Below, one piece after another: positions 29,189-38,273 of a stretch of 64,000 bases of DNA (its first letter is position 1; each line of letters starts with the position of its first letter). Origin of the DNA: Polycyclovorans sp. Its GTDB lineage: Bacteria > Pseudomonadota > Gammaproteobacteria > Nevskiales > Nevskiaceae. The stretch covers positions 62,001 through 126,000 of the forward strand of contig PAKU01000006.1 of the NCBI GenBank assembly GCA_002706265.1. The letters run 5' to 3'. The position numbers and the translations under genes were made by a program. The notes under the pieces are model-generated. The model was not told the origin of the DNA. It did not search any database and was given only the letters and a program-made list of their open reading frames with translations.

Positions 29189-29925
29189 CCGCCCCCGACC
29201 TGCTGATCGACATCGGCAATTCCCGCGTCAAATGGGCGCTGACCCCGCTACGGCAGACGGGCGCGCTGGCCGAACACGAGGCGGCCGCGCACCAGGCGGA
29301 TCCCGCCGGCATCGTCGCGCTGCTGCCCGAATGCCGGCCGGCGCGCATTGCGGTGTCGCAGGTGCTTGGCGCAGAGCTCGGCGCACGGCTGGGCTTGGCC
29401 CTTCAGTCGCGCTACGGCATCGCGCCGGTTCTGGCGCGCGTGCGGCCAGACCATTGCGGGCTGCGGATCGCGTATGCCGATCCCGCCCGCCTCGGCGTCG
29501 ATCGCTGGCTGGCCATGCTGGCCGCGCGGCGGCTGTCTTCTGCGCAGCCAGTCATCGTCGCCATGGCCGGCACGGCGCTGACGCTCGATGTCGTCGACGC
29601 CCACGGTCGGCACCTGGGCGGGTTCATCGCGCCCGGTTTGCACACCGCCCGGCACGCCATGCTGGCCTCCACCCGGTTTGATCACCAGTCGGGGCAAGAA
29701 GACCCTGCCGGCCTGGGCACGACCACCGAAGCCTGTGTGGCCAGCGGCGCGCGACTGGCCTGCCTGGGCGCCCTCGACCGAGGCGCCGCCCTGGCGCCCG
29801 CCAATGCCCAAAAATGGATTGGCGGCGGAGACGCCGCCACCCTCGCGCGCGATTTGCCCGACTGGCGCGTCGTGCCCAACCCGGTTTTGAGCGGGCTCAT
29901 GGCAATGTTGGAAGCGACTGACTAA
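29185..29925 (+). CDS. coaX: Type III pantothenate kinase
   Basis: CoaX phosphorylates pantothenate, the first step of coenzyme A synthesis, and differs from CoaA in fold and feedback behaviour. The 246-residue protein has the phosphate-binding LLIDIGNSRVKWAL at the N-terminus, DRWLAMLAAR, VAMAGTALTLDVVDA and GGFIAPGL, all CoaX signatures. The ATG at 29185 overlaps the birA stop (ATGA) and is preferred; an ATG 6 bases earlier adds two residues. It is the last gene before tRNA-Thr. Confidence 0.94.
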   Translation: MTAPDLLIDIGNSRVKWALTPLRQTGALAEHEAAAHQADPAGIVALLPECRPARIAVSQVLGAELGARLGLALQSRYGIAPVLARVRPDHCGLRIAYADPARLGVDRWLAMLAARRLSSAQPVIVAMAGTALTLDVVDAHGRHLGGFIAPGLHTARHAMLASTRFDHQSGQEDPAGLGTTTEACVASGARLACLGALDRGAALAPANAQKWIGGGDAATLARDLPDWRVVPNPVLSGLMAMLEATD

Positions 29926-29947
29926 ACTGCGCCCCGCAACGCGTCAT

Positions 29948-30022
29948 GCCGGATTAGCACAGTGGCAGTGCAGCGGTTTTGTAAACCGAAGGTCGGGGGT
30001 TCAAATCCCTCATCCGGCACCA
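29948..30022 (+). tRNA. tRNA-Thr (TGT)
   Basis: The 75-base cloverleaf has acceptor GCCGGAT/ATCCGGC, D-arm TAGCACAGTGGCAGTGC, anticodon loop TTTGTAA giving anticodon TGT, T-arm GGTTCAAATCC and an encoded CCA (30020-30022). The outermost anticodon-stem pair is a G-A mismatch. It begins 22 bases after coaX. Confidence 0.94.
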
Positions 30023-30176
30023 ATACAATCAAGCGAGCCACGCGTTTGCCGCGCCCAGGAAGTGCTTTGACCGTGATCCCCCCGGGAAGCCTGCGAACGA
30101 CAAAGTCTGAGCCCTTCTCAACGTCGTTGCGCGCGTTGCATCACATCTCCGGGAACTCGAAAAACGGCCCTGCGGC

Positions 30177-30191
30177 AAAGCGCGACGCTTT
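30177..30191 (-). terminator. Weak hairpin after tRNA-Arg
   Basis: AAAGCG and CGCTTT form a 6-bp stem with loop CGA, ending in a short T stretch on the minus strand, 11 bases beyond the tRNA-Arg 3' end. It is the best visible stop for that transcript but weak. Confidence 0.3.
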
Positions 30192-30202
30192 TGGTTGCGG
30201 AG

Positions 30203-30279
30203 TGGTGCGCCCGAAGGGAATCGAACCCCTAACCCCGGACTTAGAAGGTCCGTGCTCTATCCAGTTGAGCTACAGGCGC
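30203..30279 (-). tRNA. tRNA-Arg (TCT)
   Basis: The 77-base minus-strand cloverleaf has acceptor GCGCCTG paired with CGGGCGC (one G-T pair), anticodon TCT (plus positions 30243-30245) in a CGGAC/GTCCG stem, T-arm GGTTCGATTCC and encoded CCA. It reads the rare AGA codon of this GC-rich genome. It converges on tRNA-Thr. Confidence 0.96.
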
Positions 30280-30495
30280 GTTGTTGAAACGATGACCGAC
30301 CTCGGTGCCGCGGTTTTGCCGAGGTCCTCGGCTTGATGATGCGGTTGTTGCGTCACGCTGCTGGGCATCGCGTGTTCGGTCATCGACGACGCGGCGGCCA
30401 ACTTGCCGTTCAGCGTGACCGACGGTCTTGATGCGGCTGTCTGTCGCATCGCGAGGAGTTTAAGGTGTTTCAGGGTCGGGTTGGCGGGCTGTTGT

Positions 30496-31524
30496 TCAAT
30501 GCGCGGGTGACAGCGGTGCCGTCACTGCGCGGGGGGCGTCCGTTTTGTCGGGCGGGTTTTCGGGGTACACCAGCAAGGCCAGCTCGGTGCGGCTGTAGAC
30601 GTCGAGCTTGCGGTAGATGCGGTAGAGGTGATTGGCGACGGTAGACGGCGCGATACCGATTTTACGGGCTGCCTGTTTGAACGACAGCCCTTGCGAGACT
30701 GCCAGTACGATCTCGCGCTCGCGGGTGGTCAGACGGTCCAGTGGGCCGGCCGGCCACAGGTGCAGCACCCACAGGTCGCCCATCGACTCGCAGCGCACGC
30801 ACAGGGCGTCGTTGATCATTTGTTGGGTGCCGGGGGGCGGCAGATCGAAGGGCAGTGTCTGCGGGTCGCGGCGGCCGGGAAAATGCCGATCAAGAAAATC
30901 CAGGAAGCGGGGTTGGGATTCGTGGAAGCGGCCTTGCGCATCCACCACCGCTGCTGCGCCTGACGGCAGCTTCTCGTGGATTTTGGCGAGGTGCAGGAAG
31001 AACAGGTGCGAGGCGGCGTTGACCAGGTGGAACGGCAGCCGGCGTTGTCGGGCCAGGTCGGTTTCGGTCCAGACGCGGGCCGGGTCGCGCCGGTACAGCG
31101 TGATCAGCGAGTACAGGCCGCTGCGCGGGTCCAGGTGTGCGGTGGCCAGCACCCGGGTGATGCCGTGCGGCGCAAAGGTCCGCTGATAAAACGCGGACTT
31201 GAAAAGGGCTTCGTCGGGCATGACGCGCTGCAGGTCCACAGGTTCGTCGAGCTGGCGCAGCATGACCGGCAGTATCGGGTTGATGCTGCGGGTCTCTTCG
31301 AGCAGATGCGGGAAGTCTTGCGGCAGGCCACCGGTCACGGTCACGCTGTGAAAGCGCGCGTCGGACAGCAGGCCCGTGCCCCACAGGGCGAAGTCGTGAT
31401 CGACGACGCTGCGCAACTCATTGAGGGCCCAGGCGCGGTACTTTTCCGGCGCCACCGACAGCGCCCATCGATACAGGCGGGCAACGTAACGGTCGACGGG
31501 GTCTACAGGGTCACTCTGCGGCAC
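30496..31524 (-). CDS. LuxR-family transcriptional regulator
   Basis: The 342-residue protein has a C-terminal LuxR/FixJ helix-turn-helix (about residues 262-320; LTTREREIVLAVSQGLSFKQ and VANHLYRIYRKLDVYSRTEL). The N-terminal 250 residues resemble a GAF-like sensor but hold no receiver domain or autoinducer-binding motif I can name. Its ligand is unknown. It stands alone; neighbours are tRNA-Arg and the GspE-like ATPase, both on the same strand. The 3' end includes an imperfect GTGAC/GTCAC hairpin just inside the stop. Confidence 0.88.
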   Translation of the reverse strand: MPQSDPVDPVDRYVARLYRWALSVAPEKYRAWALNELRSVVDHDFALWGTGLLSDARFHSVTVTGGLPQDFPHLLEETRSINPILPVMLRQLDEPVDLQRVMPDEALFKSAFYQRTFAPHGITRVLATAHLDPRSGLYSLITLYRRDPARVWTETDLARQRRLPFHLVNAASHLFFLHLAKIHEKLPSGAAAVVDAQGRFHESQPRFLDFLDRHFPGRRDPQTLPFDLPPPGTQQMINDALCVRCESMGDLWVLHLWPAGPLDRLTTREREIVLAVSQGLSFKQAARKIGIAPSTVANHLYRIYRKLDVYSRTELALLVYPENPPDKTDAPRAVTAPLSPAH

Positions 31525-31650
31525 GGCTGCGTCTCGTTGGCTGGAGGAGGGTGGGCCCTAAGGCGATTCTGAGCATACGGGGTTGTCAAGCCGGCAACCG
31601 GCCCTTTCCGGCGGTTCGATGGTGCCGCAGGCAGGGGCCGGCTGCCGTGG

Positions 31651-31679
31651 CCGTGACGCCAGCGCGCCCGGCGTCACGG
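31651..31679 (-). other. 10-bp hairpin overlapping the gspE-like stop codon
   Basis: CCGTGACGCC (31651-31660) and GGCGTCACGG (31670-31679) form a perfect 10-bp stem with a 9-base loop; the stop codon (31674-31676) is inside one arm. No T-run follows. It is the third such structure in the window. Confidence 0.6.
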
Positions 31680-33467
31680 TTGTGGCGGCACGACGCCCAG
31701 GGCCTCTTCGACGCTGGTGTCACCGCGCAGCACGCGCGTCGCGGCGGCGCAGCGCAGCGACGTCATGCCCTCGGCCAGGGCGGCCGCACGCAGACTGACG
31801 TCATCCACATCGGCGCGAATCGCGGCCTGCAAGGACGCCGACATGCGCATCATTTCGTAGACGCCGACCCGGCCGAGATAGCCGGTATGGCGGCAGTGTT
31901 CGCAGCCTGCGGGGGTGTGGGTGGTGGTGGGGCAGGGCAGGTGGCTTTCGGGCCCCACCAGGGCCAGCCACTGCTCGGGGCGGGCCGGAGTGGTGGTCTT
32001 GCAGTGCGTGCACAGGCGGCGCACCAGCCGCTGGGCGACCACGCCGACCAGCGTCGCCCGCAGCAGGTACGGTGCCACGCCGAGGTCGATGAGGCGGGTG
32101 ATGGCGCCCACCGCATCGTTGGTGTGCAGGGTCGAGAACACCAGGTGCCCCGTCAGCGCGGCCTGGGTGGCGACCTCGGCGGTTTCCAGATCACGAATCT
32201 CGCCGATCATGATGATGTCCGGGTCTTGGCGCAGCAGGGCGCGCACGCCGTCGGCGAACCCCAGCCCGATGGCGGTCATGACCTGCATCTGGTTGAAGGC
32301 CGGCTCGACCAGTTCGATGGGGTCCTCGATGGTGCAGACATTGACCTCGGGCCGTGCGCAGTGTTTCAGGGTGGCGTAGAGCGTCGTGGTCTTGCCCGAA
32401 CCGGTGGGGCCGGTGACCAGGATGATGCCGTGCGGTTGCGCTGCCATCGACCGCCACAGCGCGGCCTCCGCATCGTCGAGTCCCAATGAATGAAAGTCGC
32501 GCTTGAGCACGTCGGGGTCGAAGATGCGCATGACCAGTTTTTCGCCAAACGCGGTGGGCAGTGCCGAGCAGCGCAACTCGATCTCGGTACCGCCCGGCGC
32601 CCGGGTCTTGATGCGGCCGTCCTGCGGGCGACGCTTCTCGGCAAGGTCCATGCGCGCCAGCATTTTCAGGCGGCTGGTGACCGGCGGCATGACTGCGGCG
32701 GGGATCTGGTAAACGTCGTTGAGGGCGCCGTCGATGCGGAAGCGCACGCGGCCATGTTCGCGACGTGGTTCCAGGTGAATGTCGCTGGCGCGACTCTCGA
32801 AGGCGTATTGCAGCAGCCAGTCGACGATGGCGACGATGGGCTGGGCTTCGGCATCGAGCTGCCCGCTGCGCGACAGTTCGACCAGTTGTTCGAGATTCTG
32901 CAGGCTGCCGGGCACGGCGCTGCCGCCGCGCATAGCCTCGGCGCCCTTGACCGATCGCGCCAGGGCATAAAACTCCGCCAGATAGCGCTCGATGTCCTGC
33001 GGGTTGGCGAGCACCCGTTCGATGGGCCGGCCAATGGCTGCGCTCAAGTCATCCTGCCATTCGGTCCAGTAAGGCTCTGCGGTGGCGATGATCACCTTGT
33101 CGTGACTGACCGACAGCGGCAGGATGCCGGCGCGGCTGGCATAGGCAAATGGCACCAGGGAGGTGATTGCCCGAGCATCGAGGCCCAGTGGGTCGATCTT
33201 TTGATAGCGCAGGCCGCTCTCGGCGGCGAGCCATTGGGTGAGGCGGTCGGCGGTCCAGACCGTGCCGGGGTGGGCAAGGTCAGGCAGCGCCTGATCGGCG
33301 ATCAGGACAATCGGGTGACGTTGCGAGCTGACCTGCGACTGGCGCACCCAGCAGTCCTTGGCGCTGGCGGCGTCCAGCCGCTGTGCGGCGACCAGGGCAT
33401 CCAGCAGCGCGCGCAGGTGCAGGCGACCGCGGGGGAGTGCAACTCGACGGGGTGAGGCTGCGTTCAT
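31674..33467 (-). CDS. GspE/PilB-type secretion ATPase
   Basis: This 597-residue protein is a hexameric ATPase of the type II secretion/type IV pilus class. It has the N-terminal GspE/PilB domain, N2 domain, Walker A (GPTGSGKTTTLYATL), Asp box and Walker B (DPDIIMIGEIRDLETAE), the His box (TGHLVFSTLHTNDA), and a CxxC zinc finger with C-T-H-C and C-E-H-C about 40 residues apart, as in GspE. No other secretion or pilin gene is nearby, so it is either a solitary paralogue or the motor of a system encoded elsewhere. Confidence 0.9.
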   Translation of the reverse strand: MNAASPRRVALPRGRLHLRALLDALVAAQRLDAASAKDCWVRQSQVSSQRHPIVLIADQALPDLAHPGTVWTADRLTQWLAAESGLRYQKIDPLGLDARAITSLVPFAYASRAGILPLSVSHDKVIIATAEPYWTEWQDDLSAAIGRPIERVLANPQDIERYLAEFYALARSVKGAEAMRGGSAVPGSLQNLEQLVELSRSGQLDAEAQPIVAIVDWLLQYAFESRASDIHLEPRREHGRVRFRIDGALNDVYQIPAAVMPPVTSRLKMLARMDLAEKRRPQDGRIKTRAPGGTEIELRCSALPTAFGEKLVMRIFDPDVLKRDFHSLGLDDAEAALWRSMAAQPHGIILVTGPTGSGKTTTLYATLKHCARPEVNVCTIEDPIELVEPAFNQMQVMTAIGLGFADGVRALLRQDPDIIMIGEIRDLETAEVATQAALTGHLVFSTLHTNDAVGAITRLIDLGVAPYLLRATLVGVVAQRLVRRLCTHCKTTTPARPEQWLALVGPESHLPCPTTTHTPAGCEHCRHTGYLGRVGVYEMMRMSASLQAAIRADVDDVSLRAAALAEGMTSLRCAAATRVLRGDTSVEEALGVVPPQP

Positions 33468-33688
33468 CCGGCAACGCTAACGCAAGCGGCGGGTGGAGGC
33501 GCGGCTCGGGTCCGGTCCGCAAGGGACCGAGGTGGCGCAGGTCGTGTTTCGGGTCAGGGCTCGGCCATGCGCACAAGTACCAGCGCGCTCGCCCCCGATC
33601 GGTGAAAATGCGGCACGCATGATCAACGCAAGACGCGCTGCGGCAGCCCCGAGGGGCTGGCAGCGTGAATCTGGGTTCAGGAGGATGG

Positions 33689-34207
33689 GTGACACAACGA
33701 CCGAAGCTGATGTGGGTGGCGCTGGTGGCCGCGCTGTGCGGGCTTTCAGGCTGTGCCGCCACCGGTGGCTTGTTTTCGGGTTGGGGCGCGCCGGATGAGG
33801 TCGAGGTGCGCGAGGTCCGCCGCGCGCTGGCCTGCGGCAGCATCACCGAGACGGTGCTGCTGACGCTGTTCGATGGCCCGACTGCCTACGCGCAATGGGA
33901 GGCCCAGCGCGGTGCGCAACTCTACGGCGATGCGGTGCTGCCGGCCGGCCAATACCTGCTGGTCGAAATGGGCCGCCGGGGCTTTGCGGGCTATGGCATG
34001 GCCGTCAGCCGCGTGGCGCGACGCAAGGGAGACACCTTGATTCTGCGCGCCACCTTCATCGAGCCGCGCGCCGGCGCCGAGCCCAGTGGCGAGGCGGTGA
34101 GCCCCTGCTCCCTGATCAGGTTGCCCGACATGGCAATCGACAGGGTCGAGCTGGTCGACGAACAGGGTGACCGTCGTGCCACCCTCAAACTGGTGCCGAA
34201 GACATGA
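33689..34207 (+). CDS. PrcB-like lipoprotein
   Basis: The 172-residue product has a lipoprotein signal ending in LSGC, then about 150 residues whose second half (YLLVEMGRRGFAGYGMAVSRV, followed by a Pro/Gly loop and SPCSLIRLP) resembles the PrcB C-terminal domain found in protease-associated and protease-inhibitor-like proteins. I chose GTG at 33689 because AGGAGG (33679-33684) precedes it and the signal peptide follows; GTG at 33665 is the alternative. The stop overlaps the next gene (ATGA), so the two are co-translated. Confidence 0.75.
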   Translation: MTQRPKLMWVALVAALCGLSGCAATGGLFSGWGAPDEVEVREVRRALACGSITETVLLTLFDGPTAYAQWEAQRGAQLYGDAVLPAGQYLLVEMGRRGFAGYGMAVSRVARRKGDTLILRATFIEPRAGAEPSGEAVSPCSLIRLPDMAIDRVELVDEQGDRRATLKLVPKT

Positions 34208-34662
34208 GCCGTATTTACACGTGGGTCTGCTGTTTCGTGGCGCTGATGCCCGGCTGGGCGGCCGCGCAACCGGTGGTGGGCGCTGCCACCCCCATCGAGG
34301 CGGTTCAGCGCTTTCATGAGGCCCTGAAATCCAGCGATCCCGAGACGGCGATTCTGCAGTTGGCACCCGATCTGGTGGTGTTCGAAACCGGCTTTGCCGA
34401 AGCCCATCCGCGCGCCTACGCCGACAATAATCTGGCGCTCGATCTGGCGTTTGCCGTGGTCACTGACCGGCGGATCGTTGAACAGGTGGAGCGGGTCGAA
34501 GACAAGATCGCCTGGGGGCTGACACGCTCCGAACTGACCAGCAAACCCGGCACCGATCCCATTGCCCTTCGGCAGACCGAAACCATGATCCTGCGCCAGT
34601 ACGCCGATGGGTGGAAGATTGCCCACATTCACTGGTCAGCGCATCCTTTTGAACGCGACTGA
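34204..34662 (+). CDS. Exported NTF2-like (DUF4440/SnoaL-type) protein
   Basis: This 152-residue protein has a signal peptide (cleavage after WAAAQ, near residue 22) and an NTF2-like alpha+beta domain (PIEAVQRFHEALKSSDPETA at the start and ILRQYADGWKIAHIHWS at the end). Such domains often bind small ligands or act in the periplasm without catalysis. It overlaps the PrcB-like gene by 4 bases, and the acyltransferase follows 36 bases later. Confidence 0.8.
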   Translation: MSRIYTWVCCFVALMPGWAAAQPVVGAATPIEAVQRFHEALKSSDPETAILQLAPDLVVFETGFAEAHPRAYADNNLALDLAFAVVTDRRIVEQVERVEDKIAWGLTRSELTSKPGTDPIALRQTETMILRQYADGWKIAHIHWSAHPFERD

Positions 34663-34698
34663 CCAGCCACCGCGCAACGATCTGAAGGACACTGACCC

Positions 34699-35625
34699 AT
34701 GTTGAAAGGACTGCCCGCGCCGATACACGGCGCGATCATGGCGCTGCTGCTGCTCGTCAACACCCTGTTCTGGGTGGCTCCGCTGTACGTGCTGATTGTG
34801 GTCAAGTTGCTGACGCCCAGCGGCACCGCGCCAAGGCGCGCCCTGGACCGCGCCATCGCCTGGCTCGCGCAGTCGTGGTCCATGTGCAACATTATGTTTT
34901 CGAAGGTGTTGATGGCCGTAGAGGTCGAGGTCAACATCGAGCCCCAGCTCAATCCCAAGGGCCAGTACCTCGTCTGCTGCAACCACCAGACCTGGAACGA
35001 CATCTTCATGCTGATGTACGCCTTCGGCCGTCGGGCGCCGTTTTTCAAGTTCTTTTTGAAGCAGGAACTGATCTGGGTGCCGCTCCTGGGGCTGGCGTGG
35101 TGGGGGCTCGACTATCCCTTTATGAAGCGCCATTCACGCCAGGATCTGGCGAAGAATCCGGCACTGCGTGGCAGCGATATCGAAACCACCAAACGCGCCT
35201 GCGCCCGCTATAAGGGACAGCCGGTGATGATCCTCAATTTTCTTGAAGGCACCCGCTTCACCGCCGAGAAGCACCGGCGCCAGAAATCGCCCTACACCCA
35301 TCTGCTCAAGCCCAAGGCCGGGGGCTTTGCCTTTGCCTTGTCGGCCATGGGGCGAAACCTGGACTCTCTGCTGGATGTCACCATTGCCTATCCGGGCGGT
35401 GCGCAGGGCTTCTGGCCGTTCCTGTGCGGCCAGGTCAAGCAGGTGCGGATCGACGTGCGCGAACTGCGTATCCCCGATGAGTGGTTCGAGGGCGACTACG
35501 AGGGCAGCCAGCCATTTCGCGCAGGCTTTCAGCGTTGGCTGGCCGACCTTTGGCACGAAAAAGACGCGCGCATGGCCCACATGCTCAGCGCTGAGGGGAC
35601 GTCGGCGACCGCCAAGCCTGATTGA
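34699..35625 (+). CDS. YihG-type 1-acylglycerol-3-phosphate acyltransferase
   Basis: The 308-residue protein is a PlsC-like (LPLAT) acyltransferase with an N-terminal membrane segment (about residues 12-38), the HxxxxD catalytic motif (NHQTWNDI) and the substrate-binding FLEGTRFT motif. The length and the FPFMKRHSR-like stretch after the motif fit E. coli YihG/YihG-like rather than PlsC. It probably remodels phosphatidic acid acyl chains at the inner membrane. Its 3' end overlaps the convergent MFS gene by 41 bases. Confidence 0.87.
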   Translation: MLKGLPAPIHGAIMALLLLVNTLFWVAPLYVLIVVKLLTPSGTAPRRALDRAIAWLAQSWSMCNIMFSKVLMAVEVEVNIEPQLNPKGQYLVCCNHQTWNDIFMLMYAFGRRAPFFKFFLKQELIWVPLLGLAWWGLDYPFMKRHSRQDLAKNPALRGSDIETTKRACARYKGQPVMILNFLEGTRFTAEKHRRQKSPYTHLLKPKAGGFAFALSAMGRNLDSLLDVTIAYPGGAQGFWPFLCGQVKQVRIDVRELRIPDEWFEGDYEGSQPFRAGFQRWLADLWHEKDARMAHMLSAEGTSATAKPD

Positions 35626-36829
35626 CCCGCTCCAGCGGGCTGCCACGGTCCAGCGCCGCCACCAATGCCAGGCAACCGGCCGCCGAAGCGGCCATGCCCA
35701 CGACCAGCAGCACCGCGTAGCCCAAGTGGTCACCGATCAGGCCGCCGGCGAAGACGGCCGTGCCCATCACCAGCACGATGATGCAGGCCAGCAGGGTGTA
35801 GTCGGTGCCGCCGTGTTCGGGGTCCGAGGCATCCATCATCAAGGTGAACAGGGCCACCGTGGCCATGGCGCCGCACAGGCTTTCGACCACGCTGCCCGTC
35901 CACAGCATCGCCAGCGGCGCGACCCCCAGCGACGCCAGAAGGTAGGGCGCGATGCTGAGCGCCTGCAACATGCCGCACAGATACAGCGCCGTGCGGCGTT
36001 GCAGCGACCAGACCAGCAGACCGCCCAGCGCCGCGCCCGCCAGCGCCATCACCGAGCCCACCGTGCCTTTGACGAGGGCGATGTCGGTGTTGCTCAGGCC
36101 CAGGTCCACCATCATCGGTCCAATGTGCGCCGAGGCCATGGTGTCGCCAAACTTGTAGGCGGCAATTAGGCCGATGAAGCCCGCCATGCCGGGGCGACGC
36201 AGGCGTGACCACCAACCCAGCATCAACTGCTTGAACGCCGGGGTGACCACTTCCGGGGCGCGGGCCGCGACCGGCGCGGGCTCGTGCATGAAGAACACCG
36301 GAATCACCGTCAGTGCCAGCAGCGCCGCCATGCCGGTGAGCATCACCGCCCAGCCTGCCACGGCGTACAGCCACAGCAGCAGTCCCCCGCCGAGGATCAT
36401 GCCGATGCGGTAGCCACCCACCTGAATGCCGTTGCCCAGACCACGCTGCGGCGCCGTGAGCAGCCTGACCGCCAGGCCATCGGTGGCAATGTCTTGGGTT
36501 GCGGCCACGCAATTGAACAGGAACAGCGCGATGAACAGCGCCGTGAAGTGGCCATCCAGCGGCAGTGCGGTCAGCCCCAGCGCCAGCACCACGCCGGCAA
36601 TCTGCAGGGGCAGCAGCCAGCCGCGCCGGGTGCCGCGGTGGTCGACCCAGGGGGCCCATAGGAACTTCGTGGCCCAGGGGATGAACAGCAGGCTCACGGC
36701 GCTGATGGCCGTCAAGGAATATCCCTGCTCGCGCATCAGCACCGGCAGCGCCTGGGTGAAAAAGCCGTAGGGCAAGCCCTGCGCCAGATACAGCGCCGCC
36801 AGCAGCAGGAACAACCGGTGCTTGCTCAC
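35585..36829 (-). CDS. MFS transporter, AmpG-like
   Basis: The 414-residue product has about 12 membrane helices. The first helix (FLLLAALYLAQGLPYGFFTQALP) and ATKFLWAPWVDHRGTRRGWLLP match the AmpG/acetyl-CoA transporter branch of the major facilitator superfamily, in which AmpG imports muropeptides for cell-wall recycling. It lacks the two extra C-terminal helices of E. coli AmpG, so the substrate is not certain. GTG at 36829 is the best start, 7 bases after the upstream DUF502 stop. Confidence 0.8.
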   Translation of the reverse strand: MSKHRLFLLLAALYLAQGLPYGFFTQALPVLMREQGYSLTAISAVSLLFIPWATKFLWAPWVDHRGTRRGWLLPLQIAGVVLALGLTALPLDGHFTALFIALFLFNCVAATQDIATDGLAVRLLTAPQRGLGNGIQVGGYRIGMILGGGLLLWLYAVAGWAVMLTGMAALLALTVIPVFFMHEPAPVAARAPEVVTPAFKQLMLGWWSRLRRPGMAGFIGLIAAYKFGDTMASAHIGPMMVDLGLSNTDIALVKGTVGSVMALAGAALGGLLVWSLQRRTALYLCGMLQALSIAPYLLASLGVAPLAMLWTGSVVESLCGAMATVALFTLMMDASDPEHGGTDYTLLACIIVLVMGTAVFAGGLIGDHLGYAVLLVVGMAASAAGCLALVAALDRGSPLERVNQAWRSPTSPQR

Positions 36830-36836
36830 CGGGTCA

Positions 36837-37550
36837 TCATGCTTCGCCCGGTGGCGGTTGTGCCGTTGTGGGCGGCGGCGGCGGCGGCGCGGGCGGGGGT
36901 GGCGGGGCAGTGGGCGCGGCGCCCTCGCCGGTGCGCGACAGGCCTGCGGTGATGACGAAGCGCATCGCTTCTTCAAAACCCAGGTCCAGTGGCGTCAACA
37001 GGGCGCGGGGTAACAGCAGGGTGTAGCCGCCGATCTGATAGCTCATGGGCAGGTACACGGCCACTTCATCCTGTTCGCCCGCCATCGGGCTGCCGGCCAG
37101 ATCCTCGACCGTGACAAAGCCCACCAGCCGGATTGGCATGTTCGGCAGTTGCACCGTGACCACCTGGCTGAAGCGACGATTGGAGTCGCCGGACATCAGA
37201 CCGGTGAGGTCGCGCACGGCACCGTAGACCGTCTTGACCAGCGGAATGCGGTTCATCGCCGCCTCGATCCAGGCCAGCACCTGACGGAACACCACACCGC
37301 GGACCCCGATGCCGACCAGGAAGATCAACAGAACGGCGAGAATCAGGCCCATGCCCGGAAGGTAAAGCGGCCCCGGCAGCACCGCGTTCAACAGGCCGCC
37401 AAGCAGCGATTCGGCGGCCCCGATCAGCCACATCACGACGGCGGCAGTGATCATGATCGGCAGCACCGCCAGCAAGCCGGCCAGAAAGGTGCTGCTGAGC
37501 CGTCGCAGGCGCACTTTGGTGCGTCGGTCAAAAACGGGTTGCGAACTCAT
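36837..37550 (-). CDS. DUF502 membrane protein
   Basis: The 237-residue protein has two N-terminal membrane helices (about residues 20-45 and 65-90) and a conserved DUF502 core (IPLVKTVYGAVRDL, FVTVEDL, VYLPMSYQIGGYTLLLP). The C-terminus is a proline-rich tail. DUF502 proteins are widespread and of unknown function. Its ATG overlaps the upstream FAH-family stop (ATGA), and the MFS gene follows within 8 bases, so these three form an operon. Confidence 0.85.
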   Translation of the reverse strand: MSSQPVFDRRTKVRLRRLSSTFLAGLLAVLPIMITAAVVMWLIGAAESLLGGLLNAVLPGPLYLPGMGLILAVLLIFLVGIGVRGVVFRQVLAWIEAAMNRIPLVKTVYGAVRDLTGLMSGDSNRRFSQVVTVQLPNMPIRLVGFVTVEDLAGSPMAGEQDEVAVYLPMSYQIGGYTLLLPRALLTPLDLGFEEAMRFVITAGLSRTGEGAAPTAPPPPPAPPPPPPTTAQPPPGEA

Positions 37551-38173
37551 GAACAGGTCCAGGCATAGGCGCCCAAGGTGGGACTGGCCAGCGTGATGCG
37601 ATCGCCGGGGGAGAGGGGGCCGACGCCTTCGGGGGTGCCGGTGAACAACACGTCGCCGGGCATCAAGGCCCAGAGCTGCGAGATCAGGTGAATTTGCCGT
37701 GCCACCGAATGGCACATGTCGCGGGTGTGGCCGTGCTGCCGCAATTCACCGTTCACGTGGCAGGTGAAGCTCAGCGCCTGCAGGTCCTGCGCGAGGTAGG
37801 GCTTGAAATCGCCCAGCGGCGCACTGCAGTCGAAAGCCTTGGCCCGCTCCCAAGGCTCGCCGCGGCGCTTGAGTTGCGATTGCAGGTCCCGCAGCGTCAG
37901 GTCCAGCCCCAGCGTCAAACCTGCGACACAGTCGAGGGCCTCGTCTTCGGCAATGTCTCGGCCGCCGCCGGTCAGCATCACCACCAGTTCGGCTTCGTGG
38001 TGAACGCTGCCCAGGCCGCGCGGCAGCACGATGGACTCACCTTCCGCGACCAGCGCCGAAGCGGGTTTCATGAAGATAACGCAGTCATCGTCGATCGCTT
38101 CACCGGGCTGCGCAAGCTCCGCCACATGCGCCGCGTAGTTCTTGCCGATGCAGAAGATGCGATGAGGGTTCAT
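37547..38173 (-). CDS. Fumarylacetoacetate hydrolase (FAH) family protein
   Basis: This 208-residue protein is a compact FAH-family hydrolase/decarboxylase similar to YcgM: IGKNYAAHVAEL, then IFMKPASALV, VHHEAELVVML with the metal-binding His-Glu-x-Glu, and GDVLFTGTPEGVGPL. Members act on 2-oxo acids such as acylpyruvates or oxaloacetate with Mg2+. Start ATG at 38173 puts the metal motif in the normal place. It begins a minus-strand operon with DUF502 and the MFS gene, downstream of the pckA terminator. Confidence 0.9.
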   Translation of the reverse strand: MNPHRIFCIGKNYAAHVAELAQPGEAIDDDCVIFMKPASALVAEGESIVLPRGLGSVHHEAELVVMLTGGGRDIAEDEALDCVAGLTLGLDLTLRDLQSQLKRRGEPWERAKAFDCSAPLGDFKPYLAQDLQALSFTCHVNGELRQHGHTRDMCHSVARQIHLISQLWALMPGDVLFTGTPEGVGPLSPGDRITLASPTLGAYAWTCS

Positions 38174-38229
38174 GGCGGCGCGGGGCCCCGGTAGCGTCAG
38201 GTGTCCGTAGTGTGCCAGTCGCCGGGCAC

Positions 38230-38252
38230 AAAAAACCCGGCATTGAGCCGGG
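38230..38252 (-). terminator. Rho-independent terminator of pckA
   Basis: On the minus strand GCCCGGC... forms a CCCGGC/GCCGGG 6-bp stem with a 5-base loop followed by six T residues, 22 bases after the pckA stop. It separates pckA from the FAH operon. Confidence 0.9.
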
Positions 38253-38273
38253 CTTGAGACAAACTGCAGGTTC

